Assembly (NCBI GenBank): GCA_903871735.1
Contig: CAIQHU010000179.1
Coordinates: 1-64,000 of the forward strand
Direction of reading: 5' to 3'
Length of the DNA: 64,000 nucleotides
Origin: an uncultured beta proteobacterium
GTDB lineage: Bacteria > Pseudomonadota > Gammaproteobacteria > Burkholderiales > Burkholderiaceae
Shown here: piece after piece, positions 38,240 through 47,717 of the stretch
Position numbering within the stretch: position 1 is the first letter of the stretch
How the letters are laid out: the number at the start of each line of letters is the position of its first letter
Notes under the pieces: model-generated
The model's input: the letters and a program-made list of their open reading frames with translations, nothing else
What the model was told of the DNA's origin: nothing
Databases searched by the model: none
Translations under genes and position numbers: made by a program

Positions 38240-39133
38240 ATGAGTATTTTCATCATTACTGGTATCTCAGGCTCGGGCAAATCAGTTGCTTTGCGTGCTT
38301 TGGAGGATGCTGGTTATGATTGTGTTGATAATCTACCAGTTAGCTTATTAGAAAATCTCGTAGAAACATTACAAACCTCTGGTAGTGAACATATCGCTGT
38401 TGCAATTGATGCCAGGCGTGGGCCGTCTATCCAAGAAATACCAACGATGATTGCCAAGTTAAAAAAGCATCGGTCCGTTCAATTGATCTTTTTAAATGCA
38501 ACGAATGAGGCTTTACTCAAGCGCTTTTCAGAAACACGCAGAAGGCACCCCCTGTCCGCCAAGAACCTAGACCATTCACAAAAATCTCTGATTGATGCCA
38601 TTGATTTAGAGCGTCAAATGTTAAGTAGCTTAAGCGAAAACGCTCTTCAAATAGACACAAGCAATGCTTTATCAAGTTCCCTACGACAGTGGATTCTAGA
38701 CCTAACCGAAAATACTCAGCCAGGATTAACTCTTTTATTAGAATCCTTTGGTTTTAAGAGTGGTCTACCGCAAGATGCCGATCTTGTTTTCGATCTTCGT
38801 TGTATTCCTAACCCCTATTATGAGGATACTCTTCGACATCTCAGCGGCAATGACCAAGAAGTGGTGGACTTTTTAAATCTTCAACCTGATTTTGAAAAAC
38901 TCCGGCAAGATATTCTGCTTTTTATTCATAATTGGCTTCCCAAATATCAAAAGAGTGGTCGGAGCTATTTAACGGTTGGCGTTGGTTGCACCGGAGGCCA
39001 ACATCGCTCAGTGGCGATGGTTAATCATCTGTTTTTATCCTGCTCAAACAATCAGACTGATCTTTTTAAAAATATCAATTGCCTCTATCGCCACCGAGAT
39101 TTATCTGCCTCGCACAATAAATCGCCTCATTAA
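38240..39133 (+). CDS. rapZ: RNase adapter protein RapZ
   Basis: P-loop protein that in E. coli binds glucosamine-6-phosphate and delivers small RNAs to RNase E; in other bacteria its targets are unclear. The 297-residue protein has Walker [17 protein letters not shown] (7-22), the DNLP motif CVDNLPVSLLENL, a Walker-B-like segment, and the C-terminal GCTGGQHRSVAM (~250) and FDLRCIPNPYYE blocks. GAGG precedes ATG 38240. It ends with a 4-bp overlap into the convergent mutY gene. Confidence 0.95.
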   Translation: MSIFIITGISGSGKSVALRALEDAGYDCVDNLPVSLLENLVETLQTSGSEHIAVAIDARRGPSIQEIPTMIAKLKKHRSVQLIFLNATNEALLKRFSETRRRHPLSAKNLDHSQKSLIDAIDLERQMLSSLSENALQIDTSNALSSSLRQWILDLTENTQPGLTLLLESFGFKSGLPQDADLVFDLRCIPNPYYEDTLRHLSGNDQEVVDFLNLQPDFEKLRQDILLFIHNWLPKYQKSGRSYLTVGVGCTGGQHRSVAMVNHLFLSCSNNQTDLFKNINCLYRHRDLSASHNKSPH

Positions 39134-40242
39134 ATCACTAAATCTATTAGTAATTGCTTAACAGGCGTTGGCAAGCCTAGTTGGTCGACACCAGAAATTG
39201 GTTGCCAGACATACTGAATCGGCAGTTTTGGGAGTGGTTTTTTTAATTGCAAAACCCGCACACCAAAGTATAAGGTTCTATGTGTAAAGAGGTGTTTTCT
39301 GGGGGCAAAGAGTTGCCCCTGATTAAAGACTGTTTCTAGTTGATTTGGCAATATGTGCTGAAAATCCTCAAAAGAGCACTTTGCTCGCTGGCCTTCTTTG
39401 AATTGATCCACGCGTTGCCAACTCGTTTCAGGTAAAGACCACAACCCACCCCAAATACCTGATGAAGGCCTTTTTTCTAATAGTACCTTGCCCTGAGCAA
39501 TACACAAAAGCATTTCACTTAAGACAATGGGTGACTGCGACTTTTTTACCTTATAAGGAATCACATCTACTTGACCCTGATTATAAGCCTGACAATGTGT
39601 CTGAAATACACAATGACTTATCGGACTTGGTTCTAAACATCGGGGTTTAGACGGCTTACAAACTATTGCTCCAAAATCCATGAGTCCTTGGGTATATTGA
39701 GGCATATCCGCCTTGGACGCGGGGACAGCGCGTTGCGCAAGACCCCATAGTTGTTGATTGGTTTTGGTCAAATTGAGTGGTTCACTAATCCCGTACAAGC
39801 GCGCGAATAAGCGTTTTACATTGGCATCTAAAATACTTGTTCTCTCTAAAAAACAAAATGCTGCTATAGCTGCAGCGGTTGATTTTCCAATACCGGGAAG
39901 CGTGGCTAGGGTCTTCGCGTCCTTGGGAAATTCTCCGCCATATTGCTGTTGAATTTGCTGCGCACATCGCAATAAATTTCTTGCCCTTGTGTAATACCCA
40001 AGACCTGCCCACAGCGCCATCACATCTTCTTCTGAGGCTTGAGCCAGTGATGCTAAATGGGGGTATCGATCTAAAAATATTCGGTATCGCTCACAAACAG
40101 TTTGCACCTGTGTTTGTTGCAACATAATTTCTGATAACCAAACTCGATATGGATCCGTTTGCCCTTGCCAAGGTAATCCTGATCGTCCCGATTGACCTTG
40201 CCAGATAATTAATGTTTTTGCAAACGACTTTATTTCTGACAT
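39130..40242 (-). CDS. mutY: A/G-specific adenine glycosylase
   Basis: Removes adenine mispaired with 8-oxoguanine; DNA base-excision repair. The 370-residue protein has the helix-hairpin-helix/catalytic region LPWQGQTDPYRVWLSEIML (catalytic E38), LPGIGKSTAAAIAA with D139 in SILDANVKRLF, and a C-terminal NUDIX-like recognition domain (RPSSGIWGGLWSLPE). The Fe-S cysteines are C195, C202, C211, C217, spaced 6-8-5 instead of the usual 6-2-5. It overlaps mutM by 13 bp, so both 8-oxoG repair genes form one operon. Confidence 0.93.
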   Translation of the reverse strand: MSEIKSFAKTLIIWQGQSGRSGLPWQGQTDPYRVWLSEIMLQQTQVQTVCERYRIFLDRYPHLASLAQASEEDVMALWAGLGYYTRARNLLRCAQQIQQQYGGEFPKDAKTLATLPGIGKSTAAAIAAFCFLERTSILDANVKRLFARLYGISEPLNLTKTNQQLWGLAQRAVPASKADMPQYTQGLMDFGAIVCKPSKPRCLEPSPISHCVFQTHCQAYNQGQVDVIPYKVKKSQSPIVLSEMLLCIAQGKVLLEKRPSSGIWGGLWSLPETSWQRVDQFKEGQRAKCSFEDFQHILPNQLETVFNQGQLFAPRKHLFTHRTLYFGVRVLQLKKPLPKLPIQYVWQPISGVDQLGLPTPVKQLLIDLVI

Positions 40243-41063
40243 GTTGCGCAGTAAAACGTCGACCGCCCCGTTTGCTTAATTTGCTTGATAGGCCGCTGGC
40301 ATATGGTACATGGTAAGTTGGCACGATCATAAGCCTTAGTTTGCATCATAAAATGCCCAGGCTCTCCATGACTATTAACGAAATCTTTTAAGCTACTTCC
40401 TCCAGCCGCAATGGCACGCAGTAATATCTTTCGAATGGACTCTGCCAAAATCATGTATCGCCCCTCAGAAATCTTTCCTGCTGCTGTCTTGGGATTAATC
40501 CTTGCATCAAATAAACTCTCTGAACAGTAAATATTGCCCACGCCCACAACAGCATGCCCAGCTAGCAAAAATTGCTTAATCGCAATTGTTCTACCGCGTG
40601 ATACCTGATGCAGGTGCTTACCGCCTAGTTGACCAGCAAAGTTTGGCTCTAATGGCTCAAGTCCAAGCCGAGCAAGCATAGGTAACTGCTCTACCGGCCC
40701 TTGACTTTGCGGATGCCACCAAATCGCTCCAAACTTTCGTGGGTCATGCAAGCGTAGCGCAAATTCATCAAAAACAATTTCGACCCGATCGTGTTTCTTT
40801 GGCACCTCATGGCGATGTTGTATTCTCAAAACACCAGTCATCCCCAAATGAATAATTAGTACGCCGTGCTCAAACTGAAACAATAAATATTTGCCGCGAC
40901 GATGAATTGCTTGGCATAGTTGACCTTGTAAGGTTGTTTTTAAATGACTCGGAACAGGCCAGCGTAAACGGCCATCGTGAACAATCAGATGACTGACTGC
41001 TTGACCAACTACATAGGGCTCAATGCCTAACTTGGTGACTTCTACTTCCGGCAATTCTGGCAT
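40230..41063 (-). CDS. mutM: Formamidopyrimidine-DNA glycosylase
   Basis: Excises 8-oxoguanine and formamidopyrimidines from DNA. The 277-residue protein begins MPELPEVEVTKLGIEP, with catalytic P2 and E3, has KYLLFQFEHGVLIIHLGMTG with lysine, and ends in a four-cysteine zinc finger (C252, C255, C272, C275; CTIC...CATCQK). The internal loop VVGVGNIYCSESLFDARI also matches. mutY follows and overlaps its end. It is divergent from the TPR-LolB gene with 38 bp between starts. Confidence 0.96.
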   Translation of the reverse strand: MPELPEVEVTKLGIEPYVVGQAVSHLIVHDGRLRWPVPSHLKTTLQGQLCQAIHRRGKYLLFQFEHGVLIIHLGMTGVLRIQHRHEVPKKHDRVEIVFDEFALRLHDPRKFGAIWWHPQSQGPVEQLPMLARLGLEPLEPNFAGQLGGKHLHQVSRGRTIAIKQFLLAGHAVVGVGNIYCSESLFDARINPKTAAGKISEGRYMILAESIRKILLRAIAAGGSSLKDFVNSHGEPGHFMMQTKAYDRANLPCTICQRPIKQIKQTGRSTFYCATCQK

Positions 41064-41101
41064 ATTAAGCTTGTTTTAAGATATTTATATAAAATGGGTG
41101 T

Positions 41102-42631
41102 ATGTTAATACACAATTTAGCGCAATTTAGAAAAGTATTCTTTTTTTGCTTCATTAGCTTAGGCCTTGGCATCCTTTTAAGTATGCCATTAATCACCTCT
41201 GCGCAACCGGCTGATGAAGATCTAGCTGCAGACAAAAACGCTCAACAACGCGCGGAGCAGATTTATTTATTCCTCAGTTCAGAAATCGCGATCCAACGCG
41301 GTGAAATCGGGCCAGCCTATCAAACTCTTTTAGGCCTTGCGCGTTCTAGTAAAGATCCCCGGATAGCCCAGCGTGCTATGGAGTTGGCATTGTCCGCTCA
41401 GTCCCCGCAATTTGCTTTAGAGGCTGCAAAACTGTGGGATGATTTATCCCCAAGCAACGATTCGTCTTCAAAAGAAGTACTCATTACCTTACTAATGATC
41501 AATAATAAGTGGCGTGAATCAGTCGAATTAACCATTACCTTTCTGGCAAAACAAAACTCCGATAAGCAAGATGCTTTTTTATTACAACTCCAAAATATTG
41601 TCTCTAAAGCCCCCAATCAAGATGAAGCACTGCTGGCCTTTTCGACAATCATTGATAGCCTAAAACCGCTTACAAAAAACCCCAATTTACTTTTTTTATA
41701 TGCGCTAGGCCAAGAAAAATCTGGTAACTATAAAACGATGGAATCTGTATTGCGTGGGCTGTTAAGAAATAAGCCTGACGACGCAAGTGTACTAAACGCC
41801 CTTGGTTATTCGTTTGCGGATCGTAATATTCGACTTGATGAAGCTTTACAGCTGATCGAAAAAGCCCATCAAATCTCTCCCGAAGACCCATACATATTAG
41901 ATAGTGTTGGATGGATTTATTTTCGCCTTGGTCGGTTTGATCTAGCGATTGAATATTTAGAAAAGAGTTTTAATAAACTTCCAGAAGCCGAAGTTGGAGC
42001 GCATTTAGGAGAGGTGTTTTGGGTTACTGGAAAACAAGAAGAGGCAAAAGCTATTTGGAAAAAAGCCGAGGCTCTCAATGCTAATCACCCAGTTTTAAAA
42101 AATACCTTAAAAAGGCTTTATCCCGAATGGACCTTACAAGAGCCGAAAATCCAAACCCAAAAAAAGAAATGGGATGGACGCTTTGCAGTCAAAATTAACG
42201 GTGCCTCTAATCAAAATGGTGGCTCAGGCGCCTTCACGTTGACCCATGAACAATTAAACGATGAGCTGGAAATTAGGGGCCCATTTGGTACCTCAATTGC
42301 AAAAATTCAAGTTCGTCCAAGTGTTGCAACCTTAGAGCAAAATGGTAAGGTTATTACTGCTGTTGATGCTGACCAATTAGTTTTTGATGCCCTTGGCCTT
42401 CCAATCCCTGCTCGAGGACTATCCTCTTGGTTAGCTGGATTTACACGGGCTGGCTCACCCGGGACAATTAAAAGAAATCCCTTAGGCCAAGTCAGCGAAA
42501 TTATGCAAGATGGCTGGCAACTTAGTTTTACCTGGACCGAAAAAAATATCTTGCAACGCCTCAATATGAACCGTTCAACTGACGGACAGGACATTGATAT
42601 TCGTTTAGTTTTTGATTTATTGAATGACTAA
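41102..42631 (+). CDS. TPR protein fused to outer-membrane lipoprotein sorting factor LolB
   Basis: One continuous 509-residue chain with two parts. Residues ~35-345 are helical repeats with clear TPR units in the later part (VLNALGYSFADRNIRLDEAL, DSVGWIYFRLGRFDLAIEYL, AHLGEVFWVTGKQEEAKAIW). Residues ~355-509 are a LolB domain (WDGRFAVKING, the GAFTLTH strand, LELR-like DELEIRGPFGTS, WLAGFTRAGSPGTI, WQLSFTW). LolB accepts lipoproteins from LolA and inserts them into the outer membrane. The N-terminus is a signal peptide ending TSA before QPAD; no lipobox cysteine is visible. In related genomes lolB is usually separate, next to ispE; here it directly precedes ispE, with an 8-bp overlap. Confidence 0.85.
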   Translation: MLIHNLAQFRKVFFFCFISLGLGILLSMPLITSAQPADEDLAADKNAQQRAEQIYLFLSSEIAIQRGEIGPAYQTLLGLARSSKDPRIAQRAMELALSAQSPQFALEAAKLWDDLSPSNDSSSKEVLITLLMINNKWRESVELTITFLAKQNSDKQDAFLLQLQNIVSKAPNQDEALLAFSTIIDSLKPLTKNPNLLFLYALGQEKSGNYKTMESVLRGLLRNKPDDASVLNALGYSFADRNIRLDEALQLIEKAHQISPEDPYILDSVGWIYFRLGRFDLAIEYLEKSFNKLPEAEVGAHLGEVFWVTGKQEEAKAIWKKAEALNANHPVLKNTLKRLYPEWTLQEPKIQTQKKKWDGRFAVKINGASNQNGGSGAFTLTHEQLNDELEIRGPFGTSIAKIQVRPSVATLEQNGKVITAVDADQLVFDALGLPIPARGLSSWLAGFTRAGSPGTIKRNPLGQVSEIMQDGWQLSFTWTEKNILQRLNMNRSTDGQDIDIRLVFDLLND

Positions 42632-43505
42632 TCTATCCATCACCGCACCAGCAAAAATTAATTTATTTTTACATGTTGTGGGCCAAAGAAGCGATGGATA
42701 CCACCTGCTTCAAAGCGTCTTTCAATTAATCGACTTGTCTGATGAAGTTATTCTCAGTAGGCGAGAAGATGGCGACATTATTCGCCAAAACCCTCTTCCC
42801 AATATTCCTCCCGAGTCTGATCTAGTTGTGCGTGCTGCCAAGCTACTTCAAACTTTCTCGAAGACTCCTCTGGGTGCTAATATTGATCTCATAAAAAATA
42901 TTCCGATTGGCGCAGGCCTAGGCGGTGGCTCTTCGGATGCGGCGAGTACTCTACTTGGCCTTAATCGGCTTTGGGAATTAGACCTTTCAACAGAAACTTT
43001 GATGCGTCTAGGATTACAGTTAGGTGCGGATGTACCCTTTTTTATCCAGGGGCATAATGCTTTTGTAGAAGGTGTGGGCGATAAAATCCAAGTGATGGAT
43101 CTGACACCAAAGAATTATCTAGTTATTTATCCTGGCGTAGCTATCTCTACTCAAACCATTTTTTCCGACCCATATTTGACGAGAGATCACTCAGCGATTA
43201 CAATAATTGACTTTATAGAGAGATTTCCAGAAGCGAATCTCTTTAAAAATGATTTACAAGATGTTGTTGTTAGAAATTTTTTGGAAGTGAAGACTGCAAT
43301 CGAGTGGCTAGAAAATTATTTTCCGGATACTCAGGTCACGATGTCAGGCTCTGGAAGCTCCATATTTTGTGAAATTCCTCAGAGTAATGACAGCCATGAA
43401 CGTTTGACGAATTGCATGCTAAATCTTCCAAAAAGATGGCAGGGATACAAAGTTAGAAGTCTACCTAGACACTCGGCTTATAATTTAATTTCTACCATTA
43501 ATTAA
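42624..43505 (+). CDS. ispE: 4-diphosphocytidyl-2-C-methyl-D-erythritol kinase
   Basis: GHMP kinase of the non-mevalonate isoprenoid pathway. The 293-residue protein has the N-terminal APAKINLFLHVVGQRSDGYHL with the catalytic lysine, the ATP loop IPIGAGLGGGSSDAASTL (~92-109), the acidic LGADVPFFIQG and the C-terminal MSGSGSSIFCE motif. Start ATG 42624 overlaps the LolB fusion by 8 bp. lolB-ispE-tRNA-Gln-prs-rplY-pth is the classic beta-proteobacterial order and is preserved here. Confidence 0.96.
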   Translation: MTNLSITAPAKINLFLHVVGQRSDGYHLLQSVFQLIDLSDEVILSRREDGDIIRQNPLPNIPPESDLVVRAAKLLQTFSKTPLGANIDLIKNIPIGAGLGGGSSDAASTLLGLNRLWELDLSTETLMRLGLQLGADVPFFIQGHNAFVEGVGDKIQVMDLTPKNYLVIYPGVAISTQTIFSDPYLTRDHSAITIIDFIERFPEANLFKNDLQDVVVRNFLEVKTAIEWLENYFPDTQVTMSGSGSSIFCEIPQSNDSHERLTNCMLNLPKRWQGYKVRSLPRHSAYNLISTIN

Positions 43506-43509
43506 CAAG

Positions 43510-43586
43510 AGGGGAGTCGCCAAGTTGGTTAAGGCACCGGATTTTGATTCCGGCATCCGAAGGTTCGAGTCCTTCCTCCTCTGCCA
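43510..43586 (+). tRNA. tRNA-Gln (anticodon TTG)
   Basis: Cloverleaf is complete: acceptor AGGGGAG / CTCCTCT, D-arm GCC...GGC, anticodon arm CCGGA-TTTTGAT-TCCGG with anticodon TTG, T-arm GAAGG-TTCGAGT-CCTTC, discriminator G and encoded CCA at 43584-43586. Seventy-seven nucleotides including CCA. It sits 4 bp after ispE, in the conserved ispE-tRNA-Gln-prs position. Confidence 0.96.
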
Positions 43587-43705
43587 ATTCCTAGCTGACA
43601 TTCTATGAAAATGTCCCCATTTTTTTCTAGCTTTTATCGCCGTCTCCTTCCACCACATTGTGTGTATGCTTACCCACACCTTTTTCCAACTCTCCTGGAG
43701 TCAAT

Positions 43706-44662
43706 ATGAGTGAATCAATGGTCCTCTTTACCGGGAACGCCAATCCTGTTTTAGCCAAAGCCGTCACCGACTATATGGGCATTGAACTTGGCAAAGCCAT
43801 GGTCGGCAAATTCTCTGATGGGGAGATCCAAGTTGAAATCCAAGAAAATGTCCGAAGTAAACACGTCGTTGTTTTACAACCTACATGTGCTCCTACCAAT
43901 GATTATTTAATGGAACTGATGATCATGATTGATGCTCTTAAACGCGCATCAGCGGGCACCATTACCGCAGTGATTCCTTACTTCGGCTATGCTCGGCAAG
44001 ATCGTCGACCCCGCTCTGCACGGGTAGCCATTTCTGCCCGAATTGTTGCCAACATGTTGCAATCGGTTAGTGGCATTAGCCGTGTTTTAACCATGGACTT
44101 GCACGCTGATCAAATTCAAGGGTTCTTTGACATCCCGGTGGATAACATTTATGCTTCCCCCGTCCTTCTAGCTGATCTCCAAAATAAAAATACCGGTGAC
44201 TTATTAGTTGTCTCCCCCGATATCGGTGGAGTCGTGCGAGCTAGAGCTTTAGCTAAACAACTCGGCTGTGATTTAGCGATTATTGATAAACGGCGCCCAA
44301 AAGCAAACCTTTCGGAAGTCATGAATGTCATTGGAGATGTCGAGAATCGCCGGTGTGTTGTCATGGATGACATGATCGATACCGGTGGAACCCTTTGCAA
44401 AGCAGCCCAAGTGCTCAAAGAGCGTGGCGCTAAGAGCGTTATGGCCTACTGTACCCATCCTGTTTTCTCAGGCGATGCCATTAGCCGTATCTCCGAATCT
44501 GAGCTCGATCAAGTGGTTGTAACAGATACGATTCCCCTCAAAGACGCGGCAAAATATAATCCAAAAATACGCGTCCTCTCCATTGCTCCACTTCTTGGAG
44601 AGACATTGCTACGGATTAGTAGAGGCGACTCTGTCATTTCTATGTTTTCTGATAACGACTAG
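43706..44662 (+). CDS. prs: Ribose-phosphate pyrophosphokinase (PRPP synthetase)
   Basis: Makes PRPP for nucleotide, histidine, tryptophan and NAD synthesis. The 318-residue protein begins [14 protein letters not shown], with [17 protein letters not shown], the PRPP/ATP block [27 protein letters not shown] and the PRPP-binding [16 protein letters not shown] 43706 follows GGAG and starts at the conserved N-terminus; the longer open frame from 43658 is not supported. Start of prs-rplY-pth. Confidence 0.97.
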   Translation: MSESMVLFTGNANPVLAKAVTDYMGIELGKAMVGKFSDGEIQVEIQENVRSKHVVVLQPTCAPTNDYLMELMIMIDALKRASAGTITAVIPYFGYARQDRRPRSARVAISARIVANMLQSVSGISRVLTMDLHADQIQGFFDIPVDNIYASPVLLADLQNKNTGDLLVVSPDIGGVVRARALAKQLGCDLAIIDKRRPKANLSEVMNVIGDVENRRCVVMDDMIDTGGTLCKAAQVLKERGAKSVMAYCTHPVFSGDAISRISESELDQVVVTDTIPLKDAAKYNPKIRVLSIAPLLGETLLRISRGDSVISMFSDND

Positions 44663-44772
44663 CCAAAACAGAAGCTTTAAGGATATAATGGAGAACTTTT
44701 CTGTTTGGTCGCGAACGGAAAATGGACACTTATTCAAGGAATAAGTGCATTTTAATTATTTAGGAGTAAATC

Positions 44773-45417
44773 ATGAAAGTTGTAGCCTTCGAACGTAGCG
44801 TACAGGGCACTGGTGCGAGCCGCCGCCTGCGCAACTCTGGAAAAACACCCGGCATCATCTACGGTGGAACAGAATTACCGCAAGCAGTGGAACTCGATCA
44901 TAATGCCCTTTTTCATGCCCTCAAAAAAGAAGCTTTTCATGCTTCGATTCTTGAAATTGAGGTTGGTGGTAATGTGCAGCAAGCTTTATTGCGCGATTAT
45001 CAAATGCATCCTTTTAAACCACTTGTCTTGCATGTTGACTTCCAACGGGTTGATGCCAAACAAAAAATTCATGTTCGTGTTCCCCTGCACTTTAAGGGCG
45101 ATGAAATATCACCAGCCGTTAAACTCGGTGGCGGTGTAGTAAATCATGTCTTTAATGATTTAGAGATCTCCTGCTTGCCAGCCGATTTACCTGAATTTAT
45201 TGAAGTCGATTTAAGTAAAATAGAGGTCGGTCATTCAATTCATGCAAAAGATCTTGTTTTACCTAAAGGCGTAGTATTAAGCTTGCACGTTGAGCAAGAT
45301 AACCCGGTTGTTGCTGTGGCAAGAGTACCATCTGTGTCAGCTGAGCCGTTATCATCTGGTGCCCCTGAAGCCCCTGCTGCTCCAACTGCGATTAAAGTAA
45401 AAGATAAAGAAGAGTAA
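44773..45417 (+). CDS. rplY: 50S ribosomal protein L25/Ctc
   Basis: 5S rRNA-binding protein of the long (Ctc/TL5) form, 214 residues. The N-terminal L25 domain carries [24 protein letters not shown]; the C-terminal beta domain contains [23 protein letters not shown] and [19 protein letters not shown]. An Ala/Pro/Ser-rich tail ends the protein. An AGGAG site precedes ATG 44773. A -10-like TATAAT lies at 44684-44689 but no matching -35 is seen. A strong terminator follows at 45456-45479. Confidence 0.96.
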   Translation: MKVVAFERSVQGTGASRRLRNSGKTPGIIYGGTELPQAVELDHNALFHALKKEAFHASILEIEVGGNVQQALLRDYQMHPFKPLVLHVDFQRVDAKQKIHVRVPLHFKGDEISPAVKLGGGVVNHVFNDLEISCLPADLPEFIEVDLSKIEVGHSIHAKDLVLPKGVVLSLHVEQDNPVVAVARVPSVSAEPLSSGAPEAPAAPTAIKVKDKEE

Positions 45418-45455
45418 ACTATCTAAGCTTTTAATGCAACGCAGCAAGCTACTTC

Positions 45456-45479
45456 AAAACCCGCCTTGGCGGGTTTTTT
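45456..45479 (+). terminator. Rho-independent terminator after rplY
   Basis: AAACCCGCC (45457-45465) pairs with GGCGGGTTT (45468-45476), continuing into T to 45479. The GC-rich stem and U-run are textbook; the A-tract on the other side would also allow weak use in the minus direction. It separates rplY from pth. Confidence 0.85.
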
Positions 45480-45603
45480 CCTGCATACTCGCAAAGGCAA
45501 AATCAAGCGTTTCACAGAGTACACTTGACCTACTTCAGCTTGGATTGAAAAGATACTAGCCAAGGGTTGCTATATATTGAAATTACAATCTACAATCAAC
45601 CAT

Positions 45604-45703
45604 GTTTGACCTTAAAATAAATTGTGCGGGTCAAACTAAATAGGTCTTTTGACTCTGTCAGCGCTGACTTGAACAGCGCTGACTTTAACAGCGTTAAGTT
45701 TTC
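45604..45703. repeat. Inverted repeat and 15-bp tandem repeats upstream of pth
   Basis: GTTTGACC (45604-45611) and GGTCAAAC (45629-45636) form an inverted repeat. Downstream, a 15-bp unit CAGCGCTGACTT-G/T-AA occurs twice in tandem (45659-45673, 45674-45688), with a degenerate third copy after it. The unit contains the AGCGCT palindrome. This region lies in the leader of pth and would encode an unlikely extension if read in the pth frame. Confidence 0.6.
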
Positions 45704-45719
45704 GCATATAAGTAACTCC

Positions 45720-46316
45720 ATGATTCAACTCATTATTGGCTTAGGCAATCCCGGAAAAGAGCATGAAAATGATCGCCATAATGCTGGGTTTTGGCTTTGC
45801 GATCAATTTGCAGATAGTCTGCATATGAATTTCTCACTTGACTCCAAATTCAAAGGCCATCTAGCTCATGGCAAATATCAGAATCATGATGTCTGGTGTT
45901 TAAAACCTACTACCTATATGAATCTGAGTGGTGAGGCTGTAGGAGCTATTTGTCGTTTTCATCAAATCCCTAGTACTAATATATTAGTTATACACGATGA
46001 ATTAGATTTGGCGCCCGGCACGGTTCGCCTGAAATGGGCTGGAGGAACTGGTGGTCATAATGGCTTAAAAAGTATTCAACAACACCTCGGTACCCTTGAC
46101 TTCTGGCGAATTCGGCTAGGCATTGGTCACCCCCGCCAGTTAGTTGAACCCGGTCAACCCCATCAGGAAGTGGCAAGTTATGTTTTAAAACGCCCACCTA
46201 AACTAGATCTTGATCGAATTAACCAATCAATCGAAAAAACGCGTCTTATTTTTTCAGAATTGCTATCCAATGACCCTGCTAGCGCTATGAAAACCTTACA
46301 CCAGACCTCAGTTTAA
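45720..46316 (+). CDS. pth: Peptidyl-tRNA hydrolase
   Basis: Recycles tRNA from peptidyl-tRNA released during translation. The 198-residue protein starts MIQLIIGLGNPGKEHENDRHNAG with the catalytic asparagine/histidine (HNAG), then KPTTYMNLSGEAV, the aspartate in IHDELDLAPG, and GGTGGHNGLKSI. ATG 45720 matches the family N-terminus; the open frame continues upstream to 45624 through the repeat region without family support. Last gene of the conserved prs-rplY-pth run, converging on the ferredoxin gene. Confidence 0.96.
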   Translation: MIQLIIGLGNPGKEHENDRHNAGFWLCDQFADSLHMNFSLDSKFKGHLAHGKYQNHDVWCLKPTTYMNLSGEAVGAICRFHQIPSTNILVIHDELDLAPGTVRLKWAGGTGGHNGLKSIQQHLGTLDFWRIRLGIGHPRQLVEPGQPHQEVASYVLKRPPKLDLDRINQSIEKTRLIFSELLSNDPASAMKTLHQTSV

Positions 46317-46329
46317 ATTGCGTGAGTTA

Positions 46330-47090
<761 letters not shown>

Positions 47091-47114
47091 GCTTACTCCT
47101 TAAAAAATAATGCG

Positions 47115-47717
47115 TTACTCTTTTACTAATTGTTTTAATAATGATGCCTTCACTGCTCCAGCAACTAACTGCCGATCAATACTCCAACCCTGCAAATCGT
47201 TCAAAATAGCTACATTTTCTAGCCTTACAGGGGATTCTACATACATTATTGTCCTAAGAGTCTTTTTATGAAACTCTCCTAGAATCGTTAATGCATCCGA
47301 TAGTAGATTTGGAGATTCAAATGGGGGATCAATAAAGAGCACATCATAATCGATTTGAGACTGCATACGAAGCCATTTAAGAGCATCCATTTTCTTTAAA
47401 TCAACCGAGCAATTCGGTGGGAGAGGTTGCAAAGTTGCAATTGTTTTCTCCAAATTCAAAAAAATCTTCGGGTTGGACTCAACAAAAGTCACGTGCAAAG
47501 CCCCTCGGGAGCAGGCCTCTAATCCTAAAACTCCAGTACCAGCAAACAAGTCTAAGCACCTAGAGCCCTCTAAACTAGGCCCCAACCAATTAAAAAGTGT
47601 TTCCCGAACACGGTCTGTGCTAGGTCGCAGACCCGCCTCTTCTATTACGGGAACTAATCGACTTCTCCAAAATCCACCAATAATACGAACTTTTTTAGGG
47701 GGAGGTGACTTCTTCAT
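47115..47717 (-). CDS. rsmD: 16S rRNA m2G966 methyltransferase
   Basis: Methylates G966 of 16S rRNA during 30S assembly. The 200-residue protein has the RsmD opening RIIGGFWRSR, LRPSTDRVRETLFNWL, SAM motif I CLDLFAGTGVLGLEACSRGA and the catalytic motif DVLFIDPPFESP (N/D-PP-Y/F). Start ATG 47717 overlaps the upstream M16 gene stop by 4 bp. Next gene is coaD, as in most proteobacteria. Confidence 0.96.
   Translation of the reverse strand: MKKSPPPKKVRIIGGFWRSRLVPVIEEAGLRPSTDRVRETLFNWLGPSLEGSRCLDLFAGTGVLGLEACSRGALHVTFVESNPKIFLNLEKTIATLQPLPPNCSVDLKKMDALKWLRMQSQIDYDVLFIDPPFESPNLLSDALTILGEFHKKTLRTIMYVESPVRLENVAILNDLQGWSIDRQLVAGAVKASLLKQLVKE

Noticed and set aside
43608-43627. AAAATG/CATTTT hairpin with T-run after tRNA-Gln as a terminator
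   Set aside because: The stem is only six mostly A-T pairs; too weak to report as a terminator.
44684-44689. TATAAT before rplY as a promoter
   Set aside because: No -35 hexamer at a proper distance; kept only as a remark in the rplY entry.
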